From Mucilaginibacter sp. PAMB04168 (GTDB lineage Bacteria > Bacteroidota > Bacteroidia > Sphingobacteriales > Sphingobacteriaceae): a stretch of 64,000 nt of DNA. Shown here piece by piece: positions 40,973-49,681 of this stretch (the stretch's first letter is position 1; each line of letters starts with the position of its first letter). The translations under genes were made by a program, and so were the position numbers. The notes beneath the pieces are model-generated. The model worked only from the letters and a program-made list of their open reading frames with translations, was not told the origin of the DNA and did no database searches. The stretch is taken from contig NZ_CP155079.2 of NCBI RefSeq assembly GCF_039634365.2, positions 930,001 through 994,000 of the forward strand, given 5' to 3'.

Positions 40973-41965
40973 TTAGTTAGATGGCGTAATGATGCCGAAT
41001 TGCTTGTTACGGGCATCTATTACCAGAATATGGTTAATGAAAAGCTTATTACCTGTCATGCCGCCCATACCCATTTTCATCATCTGGTCAATCTGGCTGT
41101 TACTAACGCCGTCCATATAAGTAACCCTTTTAATCGGAAGCTTTTGGCTGGCTATTGTAATACTATCGCCGGTGGTATAAATGTTGGCTGTAAGCGTGCT
41201 GTTCCATGATTTTACCTGCTGTTGAACCGGTTTGGCATCAGCGGTAGCTAAAGCCAGGGCCGTGGCCTTGTTGGTTAAAAGCTCGTATGCGCTGGAGCCG
41301 GTATCAAAATAAAGCATTACGCGTTTTTTCTGAATTTCTACCGGCAGCAAAATACTATTGCTTACCAGCATAAACTTACTTAAAGTTAGTTTGGATTTTA
41401 ACTGGTTGGGTATCTCGCTTGTTAGCCAAATCTTTTTGCCGGGATAATCAAAAACAATAGTTCTGTTCTCTATAAAATCTGTACCAATGGTACCTATAAC
41501 ATTTATACTGTTCTTGTTTTTCCAGTCTATAGTTTTACCACTATATTTTTTAAGTCCTATCTCTTTAGCCAGCATATTTTTACCCGCTATAGTAATTTGC
41601 TGATTAATCAGTTTTTGGGTAGAATCTTCTTTTGCAACACTGGCAGGGTACTTTGCTCTGATGGCGCTTATCTTTTCGGCGTAAAGAATGCTTTGAGGTA
41701 CTCCGGTGTCAAACTGCATGTAAAACTGCTTGAGGCAATTGGGTAATTTAACTGGAATGAGTAGCGCTGCATGGGTTTCCAACTGGTTGTTTAAGGTATT
41801 GCTTTCCCATATAAAATCTGTTTTAAAATCATTAGCCGGTAAAACCAGTTGACTGGGGGTAGCCGGTGGCATCATTTGCGCCTGTGCAGATGAAATGTCT
41901 GCATAAGTAATGATTGTTAAAGCGGTAAAAAGTAGTTTGCGAAAGGTGAATAGTGCGTGTGTCAT
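40973..41965 (-). CDS. Exported aspartic protease-like protein with two DTG motifs
   Basis: A 330-residue exported protein (signal ending ISSAQAQ). Two retropepsin-type active-site motifs lie about 130 residues apart: FYMQFDTGVPQSILY (about 103-117) and VMLYFDTGSSAYELL (about 235-249). The strand GTIGTDFIENRTIVFDY lies between them. Bacterial retropepsin-like proteins usually have one DTG per chain and dimerise; two per chain recalls eukaryotic pepsins. It may act as a single-chain protease in the periplasm (inference). The upstream gene is an XRE regulator on the same strand. Confidence 0.75.
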   Translation of the reverse strand: MTHALFTFRKLLFTALTIITYADISSAQAQMMPPATPSQLVLPANDFKTDFIWESNTLNNQLETHAALLIPVKLPNCLKQFYMQFDTGVPQSILYAEKISAIRAKYPASVAKEDSTQKLINQQITIAGKNMLAKEIGLKKYSGKTIDWKNKNSINVIGTIGTDFIENRTIVFDYPGKKIWLTSEIPNQLKSKLTLSKFMLVSNSILLPVEIQKKRVMLYFDTGSSAYELLTNKATALALATADAKPVQQQVKSWNSTLTANIYTTGDSITIASQKLPIKRVTYMDGVSNSQIDQMMKMGMGGMTGNKLFINHILVIDARNKQFGIITPSN

Positions 41966-42014
41966 TTACATTTGGTTTGGTGTTCCAAAGGTATATCTGT
42001 CCTCCTTGCCAAAT

Positions 42015-42052
42015 GCCCGACATTAGCCCGACGTTCGCCTGAAGTTAACGTC
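42015..42052. promoter_or_regulatory. Direct and inverted repeats upstream of the aspartic protease gene
   Basis: GCCCGAC occurs twice, at 42015-42021 and 42026-42032, one helical turn (11 bp) apart. GACGTT (42030-42035) and AACGTC (42047-42052) form a perfect dyad. Together they could be an operator, possibly for the adjacent XRE protein (inference). Confidence 0.35.
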
Positions 42053-42073
42053 ACAAAGGGTTGGAAAACGCCG

Positions 42074-42703
42074 TTACTCGCCCAAAAAACGCTTATTGAT
42101 CTGGGTGAAGCTTTTTAAAATGAGAAAGGGATTGATGAAATACATTAAAAAAAATACGAGCAGGTAATTAGCCGGATATTGATTTTTAAGGTATGCTGCC
42201 TGCATAAAGTTATACCCCAGTGTAAGCAAAAATGCCGCCACTGTTGCAATAACCCAGTACACCTGATTTTGGATCACGTTCCGCGCAAAACGCAGAACAG
42301 CCGGGTCTTGTTCGTGCCGCCTCTTTAGCAGATAAGAAGGGATCAGGAAATGTACGTAGGGCACAAGCAAATAACTGAAACACGACAAGCAAAGCAACCT
42401 TAAAAAGTTTACCTTGTCTTCATTAGATGCCATCTTTACCCACAGGTCTTCGGAAACTTCTGTTTGATTGGAAACGGCTCCCGGCTCCGGAGCAACTACT
42501 ATTTCTTCGCCCATAGAATTCAACTCATCAAAAGGGATGTGAAGTGCCGCAGCAATCAGTTTCAGCGTAAATTTACGCGGTATGCTCTCGCCGCTTTCTA
42601 TACGCTGTATGGTTCTGGCCGTAACGTTGGCTTGGTTGGCTAACTCCTCCTGGGTAAGTCCCATTTGGTGTCTGGCCAAAGCAATTTTTTGATGGAGATT
42701 CAT
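42074..42703 (-). CDS. XRE family regulator with membrane C-terminus
   Basis: A 209-residue protein. Residues about 5-60 form a Cro/CI-type helix-turn-helix (ARHQMGLTQEELANQANVTARTIQRIESG). The C-terminal half has three hydrophobic segments (about 104-125, 148-170, 178-198), like the DUF4870-type membrane region found fused to such domains in Bacteroidota. A membrane-tethered regulator is suggested. It is divergent from ahcY and lies 108 bp upstream of the aspartic protease gene. Confidence 0.85.
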   Translation of the reverse strand: MNLHQKIALARHQMGLTQEELANQANVTARTIQRIESGESIPRKFTLKLIAAALHIPFDELNSMGEEIVVAPEPGAVSNQTEVSEDLWVKMASNEDKVNFLRLLCLSCFSYLLVPYVHFLIPSYLLKRRHEQDPAVLRFARNVIQNQVYWVIATVAAFLLTLGYNFMQAAYLKNQYPANYLLVFFLMYFINPFLILKSFTQINKRFLGE

Positions 42704-42774
42704 GTGCGGCTGTAAAGTTAAGATATTAAAACATTTACAGAAGTGTATGTCTGTACCAACGTGTGCGTACGGGC

Positions 42775-42805
42775 TTGTTTAACACGGGGTTATTACCTAC
42801 TTTTG
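42775..42805 (+). promoter_or_regulatory. Promoter of ahcY
   Basis: TTG (42775-42777, within CTTGTTT) and TACTTTTG (42798-42805) with 20 bases between fit the -33/-7 consensus. The ATG follows 18 bases later. Confidence 0.6.
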
Positions 42806-42823
42806 TATTCAAATTAAAAAAGT

Positions 42824-44140
42824 ATGTCATCAGTAGAAACCACCTACGTTAAATACAAAGTAAAAGACTTATCGCTGGCCGAGTGGGGCCGCAAAGAAAT
42901 AGAACTGGCCGAGGCCGAAATGCCTGGTTTAATGGCTTTGCGTGCCGAGTTTGGCGCATCAAAACCTTTGGCAGGCGCCCGTATTGCAGGCTGTTTGCAC
43001 ATGACCATTCAAACCGCCGTGTTAATTGAAACACTGGTTGAGTTGGGTGCCGAAGTTACTTGGTCATCATGTAACATCTTCTCAACGCAAGACCACGCCG
43101 CCGCTGCCATTGCTGCTGCCGGTATTTCGGTTTACGCTTGGAAAGGTTTAACCGAAGAAGAGTTTAACTGGTGTATTGAGCAAACCTTGTTCTTTGGCGA
43201 AGATCGCCAACCGTTAAACATGATTTTGGATGATGGCGGCGATTTAACCAACATGGTATTAGATCAATATCCTGAACTGATTTCGGCTATTAAAGGTCTA
43301 TCTGAAGAAACTACTACCGGCGTACACCGTTTGTACGAGCGCGTTAAAAATGGTACCCTGCCTATGCCGGCTATCAACGTTAACGACTCGGTAACCAAAT
43401 CTAAATTTGATAACAAATACGGCTGCCGCGAATCACTGGTTGACGCTATCCGCCGTGCTACCGACGTAATGATGGCTGGTAAAGTAGCCGTAGTTTGCGG
43501 TTATGGCGATGTGGGAAAAGGTTCGGCCGACTCTCTGCGTAACGCTGGTGTACGTGTTATTGTAACAGAAATTGACCCTATTTGTGCGCTGCAGGCTGCT
43601 ATGGAAGGCTTTGAAGTGAAAAAACTTGCAACTGCTATTGCTGAGGCCGATATCGTGGTAACCGCTACAGGTAACTGCAACATTGTACGCGAAGAACACT
43701 TCCGTGCCCTTAAGGATAAAGCCATTGTGTGCAACATTGGCCACTTTGATAACGAGATTGATATGGCCTGGTTAAACGGCACTTATGGCAATACCAAAAT
43801 TGAAATTAAACCACAGGTAGATAAATATACCATTGAAGGTAAAGACGTAATTGTATTGGCCGAAGGCCGTTTGGTTAACTTAGGTTGTGCAACCGGTCAC
43901 CCGAGCTTTGTAATGTCTAACTCGTTCACCAACCAAACCCTTGCCCAATTAGAGCTATGGACTAACGGTAGCGCTTACGAGAATAAAGTATACACCCTGC
44001 CTAAACACCTTGATGAAAAAGTTGCCCGTTTACACCTGGCTAAAATTGGTGTAGAGCTGGAAGTGCTTGATCAATCACAAGCCGACTATATTGGCGTGGC
44101 TGTTGAAGGTCCGTTTAAACCGGAGTACTACAGATATTAA
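42824..44140 (+). CDS. ahcY: Adenosylhomocysteinase
   Basis: A 438-residue cytoplasmic enzyme that splits S-adenosylhomocysteine into adenosine and homocysteine, completing the methylation cycle. Clear motifs: [34 protein letters not shown], the NAD-binding [28 protein letters not shown], and the conserved C-terminal KPEYYRY. Length is normal. It has its own consensus promoter and a strong terminator. Confidence 0.98.
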   Translation: MSSVETTYVKYKVKDLSLAEWGRKEIELAEAEMPGLMALRAEFGASKPLAGARIAGCLHMTIQTAVLIETLVELGAEVTWSSCNIFSTQDHAAAAIAAAGISVYAWKGLTEEEFNWCIEQTLFFGEDRQPLNMILDDGGDLTNMVLDQYPELISAIKGLSEETTTGVHRLYERVKNGTLPMPAINVNDSVTKSKFDNKYGCRESLVDAIRRATDVMMAGKVAVVCGYGDVGKGSADSLRNAGVRVIVTEIDPICALQAAMEGFEVKKLATAIAEADIVVTATGNCNIVREEHFRALKDKAIVCNIGHFDNEIDMAWLNGTYGNTKIEIKPQVDKYTIEGKDVIVLAEGRLVNLGCATGHPSFVMSNSFTNQTLAQLELWTNGSAYENKVYTLPKHLDEKVARLHLAKIGVELEVLDQSQADYIGVAVEGPFKPEYYRY

Positions 44141-44157
44141 TATCGGGTACTTAATAT

Positions 44158-44198
44158 AAAAACTAAGGCATGACTGAGTAGGTCATGCCTTAGTTTTT
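44158..44198. terminator. Bidirectional terminator
   Basis: Perfect 17-bp stem (44158-44174 with 44182-44198) with A- and T-tracts at the base, between the convergent ahcY and dipeptidase genes. Confidence 0.85.
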
Positions 44199-44207
44199 AT
44201 AGACTCC

Positions 44208-44858
44208 TTACATTTTCTCAAACGGCACGTTACTAATGCGGTATTGTTTCCAATCCTTATAATCAAAGTGCCACCACTCCACGCTGTAAACTTTAAAGCC
44301 ATGAGCTTCCATTTTGCTTCGGAGCAAATCGCGCATCTGGCGTTGCTGTACAGTGCCGCCGGTATAGCTGGGGTACGAGCGTTCGCTCATCTCATCGTAA
44401 GCTCCGGTCATTTCAATTTCTTTTCCGGTTTTAAGGTCATATAATGATAAGTCAACCGCGCATCCCCGATTGTGGCGCGAGCCGTTTTTGGGGTTAGCTA
44501 CAAACTTCTTATTCTGGGCCGGAGTTACATCCCAAAATAGCTTAGTAACCTGCCAGGGGCGGTAACCGTCAAAAATAAGTAAGCCATAGCCTAATGGTTT
44601 TAGTTCCTGGTTAACCTGGGCCACTGCCATAGCTGCATCACGTTGCAGAAAGGCACGGGCTTGCCGGTAAACTGGCCGGCCGGCCAGGTTGTTTTTGGTA
44701 GCATAGCGTATGTCCAGCTTAAGCGTAGGGTCTGCTTTAATAAGTTCTACCAAATCTGTTGGCTTAAAGTCACCTCGTTCGCGCGGCATACGGGTAGCAC
44801 AGCTCACTAATAGTACACCAATTGCACATACCCTAAATAAAATAACAACTGCTTTCAT
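44208..44858 (-). CDS. D-alanyl-D-alanine dipeptidase (VanX/DdpX-like) lipoprotein
   Basis: A 216-residue M15D zinc dipeptidase with a lipoprotein signal (lipobox LLVSC, Cys19). Zinc-site motifs: SRHNRGCAVDLSLYD (SxHxxGxAxD, with Cys in place of a small residue) and EWWHFDYKDW, with the upstream arginine in FDGYRPW. Members hydrolyse D-Ala-D-Ala. Without vanHA genes nearby, a role in recycling or using D-Ala-D-Ala as nutrient is more likely than vancomycin resistance. Confidence 0.9.
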   Translation of the reverse strand: MKAVVILFRVCAIGVLLVSCATRMPRERGDFKPTDLVELIKADPTLKLDIRYATKNNLAGRPVYRQARAFLQRDAAMAVAQVNQELKPLGYGLLIFDGYRPWQVTKLFWDVTPAQNKKFVANPKNGSRHNRGCAVDLSLYDLKTGKEIEMTGAYDEMSERSYPSYTGGTVQQRQMRDLLRSKMEAHGFKVYSVEWWHFDYKDWKQYRISNVPFEKM

Positions 44859-44933
44859 TAAGCGTAAAATAATGGAATTAATGGGTTTTTACAATTAGGT
44901 AAAAACATTATCTTAGTAAAACAACCCATTCAT

Positions 44934-45998
44934 ATGTTTAACCTTTGCAATTACTTCAAAGCGGTCATTATATTGGCTGTTGTTTCTATTAATGCGTGCC
45001 GCAACACAGGAGCGGAGCAGCATTCGAACATCAGTTTAAGCAACTATTTCAAAGATACTACCTCGGGCGTTAAAACAGGCGGTGTACAAGTAGTAGCTAT
45101 TACAACGTCTAAAGGTAAATTCAATGTTTGGACTAAAAGGATTGGCAATAATCCTAAAATGAAACTGCTGTTATTAAACGGCGGCCCAGGCGCTACACAC
45201 GAATACTTTGAGTGTATGGAAAGCTTTTTACCTGCAGAAGGTGTAGAGCTTATTTACTATGATCAACTGGGGTGCGGCAACTCAGACAACCCTAAAGATA
45301 CCAGCATGTGGAGCCTGCCGCGTTATGTAGAGGAGGTTGAGCAGGTGCGTCAGGCGCTTAAGCTGGATAAGGAAAATTTGTATTTGTTGGGCCACTCATG
45401 GGGCGGCATATTAGCGCTTGAGTATGCTTTAAAATATCAGCAGCATTTAAAAGGCTTAATTATTTCGAACATGATGTCGAGTTGTCCCGACTATGGCAAA
45501 TATGCCGAGGATGTATTAAGTAAGCAAATGGATCCTAAGGTGCTGGCCAAAATACGTGCCATTGAAGCTAAAGGAGACTTTGATAACCCTGAATATATGC
45601 AATTGTTAATGCCTAACTTTTATACCAAGCACTTGTGCCGCTTTCCACTCGATCAGTGGCCCGAGCCGGTGAACAGATCGTTTGCTAAAATGAACCAATC
45701 GCTGTACGTAACCATACAGGGCCCAAGTGAGTTTGGTGTAGCAGGTAAATTGTTAAAATGGGACCGTAAAGCTGATTTACCCAAAGTTGCGGTTCCGGCG
45801 CTAAGTATTGGCGGGCGGTATGATACCATGGATCCCAAACACATGCAATGGATGGCCACGCAATTTGCTAATGGTACTTACCTTTATTGCGCTAAAGGCA
45901 GCCACCTGAGCATGTATGACGATCAGCAAACTTACATGACCGGCCTGATCAAGTTTATAAAAGGTGTTGATGAAGGTAATAAGAAAGTAAAGCTCTAA
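44934..45998 (+). CDS. Proline iminopeptidase-family alpha/beta hydrolase, lipoprotein
   Basis: A 354-residue S33-type hydrolase with a probable lipoprotein signal (VVSINAC, Cys22). The S33 fingerprint is present: oxyanion loop LLNGGPGATHEYFE, YYDQLGCGNSD, and nucleophile elbow LLGHSWGG. The catalytic Asp lies in GGRYDTMDP and the His in KGSHLSMYDD. It probably removes N-terminal Pro or other residues from short peptides in the periplasm. It ends at a terminator shared with convergent hsp20. Confidence 0.9.
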   Translation: MFNLCNYFKAVIILAVVSINACRNTGAEQHSNISLSNYFKDTTSGVKTGGVQVVAITTSKGKFNVWTKRIGNNPKMKLLLLNGGPGATHEYFECMESFLPAEGVELIYYDQLGCGNSDNPKDTSMWSLPRYVEEVEQVRQALKLDKENLYLLGHSWGGILALEYALKYQQHLKGLIISNMMSSCPDYGKYAEDVLSKQMDPKVLAKIRAIEAKGDFDNPEYMQLLMPNFYTKHLCRFPLDQWPEPVNRSFAKMNQSLYVTIQGPSEFGVAGKLLKWDRKADLPKVAVPALSIGGRYDTMDPKHMQWMATQFANGTYLYCAKGSHLSMYDDQQTYMTGLIKFIKGVDEGNKKVKL

Positions 45999-46010
45999 AT
46001 AAGTTTTTAA

Positions 46011-46048
46011 ACAATAAAGGCACCCGTAATAGAGAGTGCCTTTATTGT
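46011..46048. terminator. Terminator between S33 hydrolase and hsp20
   Basis: Perfect 13-bp stem (46011-46023 with 46036-46048) with a 12-base loop; both flanks are A/T-rich, allowing use in both directions. Confidence 0.7.
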
Positions 46049-46071
46049 AAAAGGAGAATTAAAAAAACAAC

Positions 46072-46512
46072 TTATTTAATCTCAATCTGACGGCTTATGC
46101 TTTTAGCTTCTTCTTTTTTAGCAATGTCAATTTGCAGTACGCCATCATTATAAACGGCTTCAATCTGGCTTTCATCAGCACTTTCGGGTAGGGTGAATGA
46201 ACGTACAAACGAGGTGTAACTAAACTCCCGCTTGTTATACTTTTTATTGTTTTCTGAATTCTCGTTGCGTTGTTCTACCGATACAGTTAAAATGCTGCGT
46301 TCTGTAGAAATTTTAAAATCTTGCTTTTTCAGTCCGGGCGCAGCCAGCTCAATGTGATACCTTTCGGGTGTTTCGCTGATGTTTACGGCTGGTACACGTG
46401 ATACCATGCGGTCAGACACAAAAGCATCGTTAAAGAATGATTCAAAAATGTCATTAAAGCCTGGCATTAATGCATTGTTGTTTTTCTCATTATTCCATTT
46501 AACCAAACTCAT
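46072..46512 (-). CDS. Hsp20/alpha-crystallin family small heat-shock protein
   Basis: A 146-residue ATP-independent holdase chaperone. The alpha-crystallin domain (about 38-130) has PAVNISETPERYHIELAAPG, then KISTERSILTVSVEQ and YNDGVLQIDIAKKE (the GVL motif). N-terminal arm FNDIFESFFNDAF. The gene has a perfect AGGAGG ribosome-binding site, rare in this phylum, and three TTGGCAY motifs upstream. High expression under stress is inferred. Confidence 0.95.
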   Translation of the reverse strand: MSLVKWNNEKNNNALMPGFNDIFESFFNDAFVSDRMVSRVPAVNISETPERYHIELAAPGLKKQDFKISTERSILTVSVEQRNENSENNKKYNKREFSYTSFVRSFTLPESADESQIEAVYNDGVLQIDIAKKEEAKSISRQIEIK

Positions 46513-46520
46513 AGTTTGTT

Positions 46521-46526
46521 CCTCCT
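46521..46526 (-). promoter_or_regulatory. Strong Shine-Dalgarno site of hsp20
   Basis: On the minus strand AGGAGG ends 8 bases before the ATG. Most genes in this window have no such site, so hsp20 translation appears specially boosted. Confidence 0.7.
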
Positions 46527-46594
46527 AAAAGATGTTTTTAAATTGAATGAACTATAATTTAATTAATATTAAGAACGTTTACATGAGCTATTTT

Positions 46595-46609
46595 ACAACC
46601 TGAATGCCA
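46595..46609 (-). promoter_or_regulatory. Sigma-54-like promoter element of hsp20
   Basis: Minus-strand TGGCAT-N5-TTGT resembles the -24/-12 consensus TGGCAC-N5-TTGC with two mismatches and correct GG-to-G(C) spacing. It lies about 85 bases upstream of the hsp20 ATG. Confidence 0.35.
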
Positions 46610-46859
46610 AACGCCTCTCAAAAGTGCCAACTGACATTTTTACTTTTTTAACGCTGTTTAACTGGTGAAAAATTTTCAGTTTGGATGCCAAAGTTTCGTT
46701 TTTGGAGTGTTTAGTACAAAGTACCTTAGGCAACATTTACCACTAGTATGATCAATTTTATATAAATTACGTTTATATATAAAATATCTTAACTTCGCGT
46801 TAATCGTCTATTTACAACAATTGAGAATGTTTTGCTAATACATCTACTTCGTATATATA

Positions 46860-49250
46860 ATGGGCACAGGCAGTTTAGATAGCAACTTGATATCAGCAAA
46901 CTTTGGTCAGGACGAAAATGCTTATCGTTTACCGTCGGCATTGTTTGACAGCTTACCGGTTGCTGTGTACACCTGCAACACACAGGGTTACATAACTGCC
47001 TACAATAAAGCTGCTGTCAACTTTTGGGAAGCCGCTCCTCAGGTTAATCAAAACCAATGGTTTCCATTTTTTAAGCTGTTAGACACAAATCAGCAATACC
47101 TCTCGCCAGACGTTAGTCCGATGGCTGTGTGCGTTAAAAACGCTGCAGTTACAGAAGCAGAACTAATGGTTGAAAAGCCCAACGGCAAAAAAATAAAAAT
47201 AAAGGCCTCATGTACGCCATTGTTTAATGGCGATTCAACGTCAGGCGTCATGGTTACGCTTATTCCCTTAAATAATTATTTAATTAACAATAACCAGCAG
47301 GCCTTGCTGGCTTCAATAGTCGATTCATCAGAAGATGCCATTGTTAGTAAAACCTTAGATGGTATAATCACCAGTTGGAATAAAGCTGCCGAAAAACTAT
47401 TTGGCTACAGTCCCAGCGAAATTATAGGCAAACATATATCTACACTAATTCCAAAGGCCAGGCTAGGTGAAGAAGATATTATTATTGGAAATGTTAGGCA
47501 GGGGAAAAGGATTGACCACTTTGAAACCATGAGGCTTACCAAAGCAGGTAAAGAAATTCCTATCTCGCTATCGGTATCACCTGTATTAAACGATGCTGGG
47601 GAGGTAATTGGTGCTTCTAAAATTGCACGTGATGTTTCTGAACGAAAAAAAGCTTATGAACACCAGGCCAGGCTGGCGGCTATTGTTGATACATCCGACG
47701 ATACCATATTAAGTAAAACGCTGGAAGGTATTATTACCAGCTGGAACAACGCGGCCGAGGCCATGTTTGGCTATACAGCAGACGAAGTGATAGGCAAACA
47801 CATTTCCATACTGATACCACAATCACGTTTAAAGGAAGAGGAATATATTATCGGCCAAATTGCTCAGAATAAAAGGGTCGATCATTTTGAAACTATACGG
47901 ATATCCAAATATGGGCGGGAAATTCCAATCTCGCTTTCAGTATCACCGATATTAGACCATAACGGGCAGGTTATAGGCGCCTCCAAAATTGCCCGCGATA
48001 TAAGCATCCAGAAGACGGTAGACGAAAACACCCGTAGTTATACCAGGCGGCTTGAGATTATTAATACCGTTATTAAGGTAATTGCCGAAGAACTTGACCT
48101 GAATAAGATCTTACAAAAAGTTACCGATATAACAACAGAGTTAACAGGGGCCGAGTTTGGTGCGTTCTTTTATAATGCTGTTGATGAAAGCGGTGAGTCG
48201 TACTTATTATATACTTTATCGGGCGCGCCGAGAGAAGCATTTGAAAGATTTGGAATGCCCCGAAATACGGCCGTTTTTCATGCAACTTTTTCGGGCGAAG
48301 GTGTGGTACGTGTAGATGATATTACCAAAGATCTGCGCTATGGGCATAACCCGCCGCATAATGGTATGCCAGAGGGGCATTTGCCTGTGGTGAGTTATTT
48401 AGCCGTACCGGTAATTTTAAGGTCAGGCGAGGTAATAGGAGGGTTATTCTTTGGGCACTCAAAAGCCGGCGTTTTTACCAGTGAGCACGAAAGTTTGGTT
48501 GGCCCTATCGCCGCTCAGGCTGCCATTGGACTTGATAATGCTAAGTTATACAAAGAGGTAAAGACACTTAACGAAAAGAAAGACGAGTTTATAGGTTTGG
48601 CCAGCCATGAGTTAAAAACACCTTTAACCAGCATAACCGGCTATCTGCAAATTTTGGAAAGGATGCCGGGCAGCGATAGCAGTAAAAAGTTTGTGAGCAA
48701 AACCGTGCAACAGGTTAAAAAGCTTTCGGCGTTGGTATCAGATCTGCTGGATGTATCAAAAATTGAGGCAGGCAAGCTGCAATTAACTAAGGAAAATTTC
48801 GATTTCAGGGTAATTGTTGATGATGCTGTTGAACTGATACAGCATTCTCATAACACACATCATATCAATGTGCATACTGATGTTAACACTTTGCAGGTAT
48901 ACGGCGATCCGCAAAGGATTGAGCAGGTGGTTATTAACCTGCTTACCAATGCTATCAAATATTCGCCCATGGCCAATGAGGTTGAGTTAATGCTAACTGC
49001 CAGTGCAAATGAGGTTAAGCTGAGTGTGAAAGATTTTGGTATTGGTATAGCTCCCGATAAGTTTTCGCAGTTGTTCTCGCGCTTTTACAGGGTTGAGGAA
49101 CTAAACCCCAATATTTCAGGGTTAGGAATCGGGTTATATATATCACATGAAATTATAAGCCGTCATGAAGGCAATTTATGGGTAGAGAGCGAGCCTGATA
49201 AAGGCAGTACCTTTTGGTTCACTCTGCCTTTAAAAAATAATCAGGAATAA
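46860..49250 (+). CDS. Soluble PAS3-GAF sensor histidine kinase
   Basis: A 796-residue cytoplasmic kinase. Order: degenerate PAS (about 24-136), two near-identical PAS/PAC units (about 151-262 and 273-384), GAF (about 405-555), HisKA with His583 (LASHELKTPLTS) and HATPase_c (about 680-793, NLLTNAIKYSP, KDFGIGIAP, GLGIGLYIS). The middle PAS units share SKTLxGIITSWN and EIPISLSVSP and arose by tandem duplication. No transmembrane segment and no adjacent response regulator. The GAF domain could bind a small ligand or chromophore; none is predicted. Confidence 0.94.
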   Translation: MGTGSLDSNLISANFGQDENAYRLPSALFDSLPVAVYTCNTQGYITAYNKAAVNFWEAAPQVNQNQWFPFFKLLDTNQQYLSPDVSPMAVCVKNAAVTEAELMVEKPNGKKIKIKASCTPLFNGDSTSGVMVTLIPLNNYLINNNQQALLASIVDSSEDAIVSKTLDGIITSWNKAAEKLFGYSPSEIIGKHISTLIPKARLGEEDIIIGNVRQGKRIDHFETMRLTKAGKEIPISLSVSPVLNDAGEVIGASKIARDVSERKKAYEHQARLAAIVDTSDDTILSKTLEGIITSWNNAAEAMFGYTADEVIGKHISILIPQSRLKEEEYIIGQIAQNKRVDHFETIRISKYGREIPISLSVSPILDHNGQVIGASKIARDISIQKTVDENTRSYTRRLEIINTVIKVIAEELDLNKILQKVTDITTELTGAEFGAFFYNAVDESGESYLLYTLSGAPREAFERFGMPRNTAVFHATFSGEGVVRVDDITKDLRYGHNPPHNGMPEGHLPVVSYLAVPVILRSGEVIGGLFFGHSKAGVFTSEHESLVGPIAAQAAIGLDNAKLYKEVKTLNEKKDEFIGLASHELKTPLTSITGYLQILERMPGSDSSKKFVSKTVQQVKKLSALVSDLLDVSKIEAGKLQLTKENFDFRVIVDDAVELIQHSHNTHHINVHTDVNTLQVYGDPQRIEQVVINLLTNAIKYSPMANEVELMLTASANEVKLSVKDFGIGIAPDKFSQLFSRFYRVEELNPNISGLGIGLYISHEIISRHEGNLWVESEPDKGSTFWFTLPLKNNQE
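47310..48011 (+). repeat. Tandem duplication of a PAS unit inside the kinase
   Basis: Codons 151-262 (47310-47645) and 273-384 (47676-48011) encode closely similar PAS/PAC units offset by 122 residues, for example GKHISTLIP versus GKHISILIP. Confidence 0.8.
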
Positions 49251-49253
49251 AAG

Positions 49254-49287
49254 AAAGAGGTAGTCAGTACTTCCTGACTACCTCTTT
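49254..49287. terminator. Bidirectional terminator
   Basis: Perfect 14-bp stem (49254-49267 with 49274-49287), 6-base loop, between the convergent kinase and ybjQ-family genes. Confidence 0.8.
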
Positions 49288-49303
49288 AAAAGTTATATAT
49301 TAC

Positions 49304-49633
49304 TTATTCTTTTTCTACTATCACAGCTGTGCCATAAGCCAGCACTTCGGTAATACCCTGCATTACTTCATTAGCATCATAACGCATATTAATAATGGCA
49401 TTGGCACCCAAAGCTGCGGCGTGTTGAATGAGTAATTGATAAGCTTCCTCGCGTGTACGTTCGCAAAGCTCAACGTAAATGGATAAGCGGCCGCCAAACA
49501 ATGATTGAAAGCCGCCGGCAATGTTGCCCAGTGCGCTACGGCTACGTACCGTTATTCCGCGTACCACACCTAAGTGCTTAACCACCTTGTAGCCATCCAG
49601 ACCGGTGCTTGTTGTAATTAATGAAGTATCCAT
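49304..49633 (-). CDS. YbjQ family (DUF74) protein
   Basis: A 109-residue protein of the YbjQ/UPF0145 family. It shows the expected run of motifs: LITTSTGLDGYKVVKHLGVV, GITVRSRS, FQSLFGGRLSIYVELCERTR and AAALGANAIINMRYD. These proteins form pentameric rings; a heavy-metal-binding role has been proposed but not settled. It lies 48 bp downstream of an M28 peptidase on the same strand and could be co-transcribed. Confidence 0.93.
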   Translation of the reverse strand: MDTSLITTSTGLDGYKVVKHLGVVRGITVRSRSALGNIAGGFQSLFGGRLSIYVELCERTREEAYQLLIQHAAALGANAIINMRYDANEVMQGITEVLAYGTAVIVEKE

Positions 49634-49681
49634 TTGTGATATTTTTAGTTTTAGATGATTGTTTTATCCGCTTGTTACAAA

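Larger units (their letters stand above)
46513..46859. other. Divergent control region of hsp20 and a histidine kinase
   Basis: About 350 bp without a gene. Near hsp20 it holds an AGGAGG site, a sigma-54-like element and TTGGCAY repeats. A TTTGG-ATG-CCAAA dyad lies at about 46680-46692. The part next to the kinase is AT-rich with no clear promoter. Confidence 0.5.

Noticed and set aside
44208-44858. VanX-like gene considered as a vancomycin resistance marker
   Set aside because: No vanH, vanA or VanRS-type genes nearby; stand-alone lipoprotein dipeptidases of this type are common.
46621-46650. TTGGCAC copy considered as a full sigma-54 promoter
   Set aside because: The distance from GG to the next GC is 12 rather than 10 bases, so the -12 element is misplaced.
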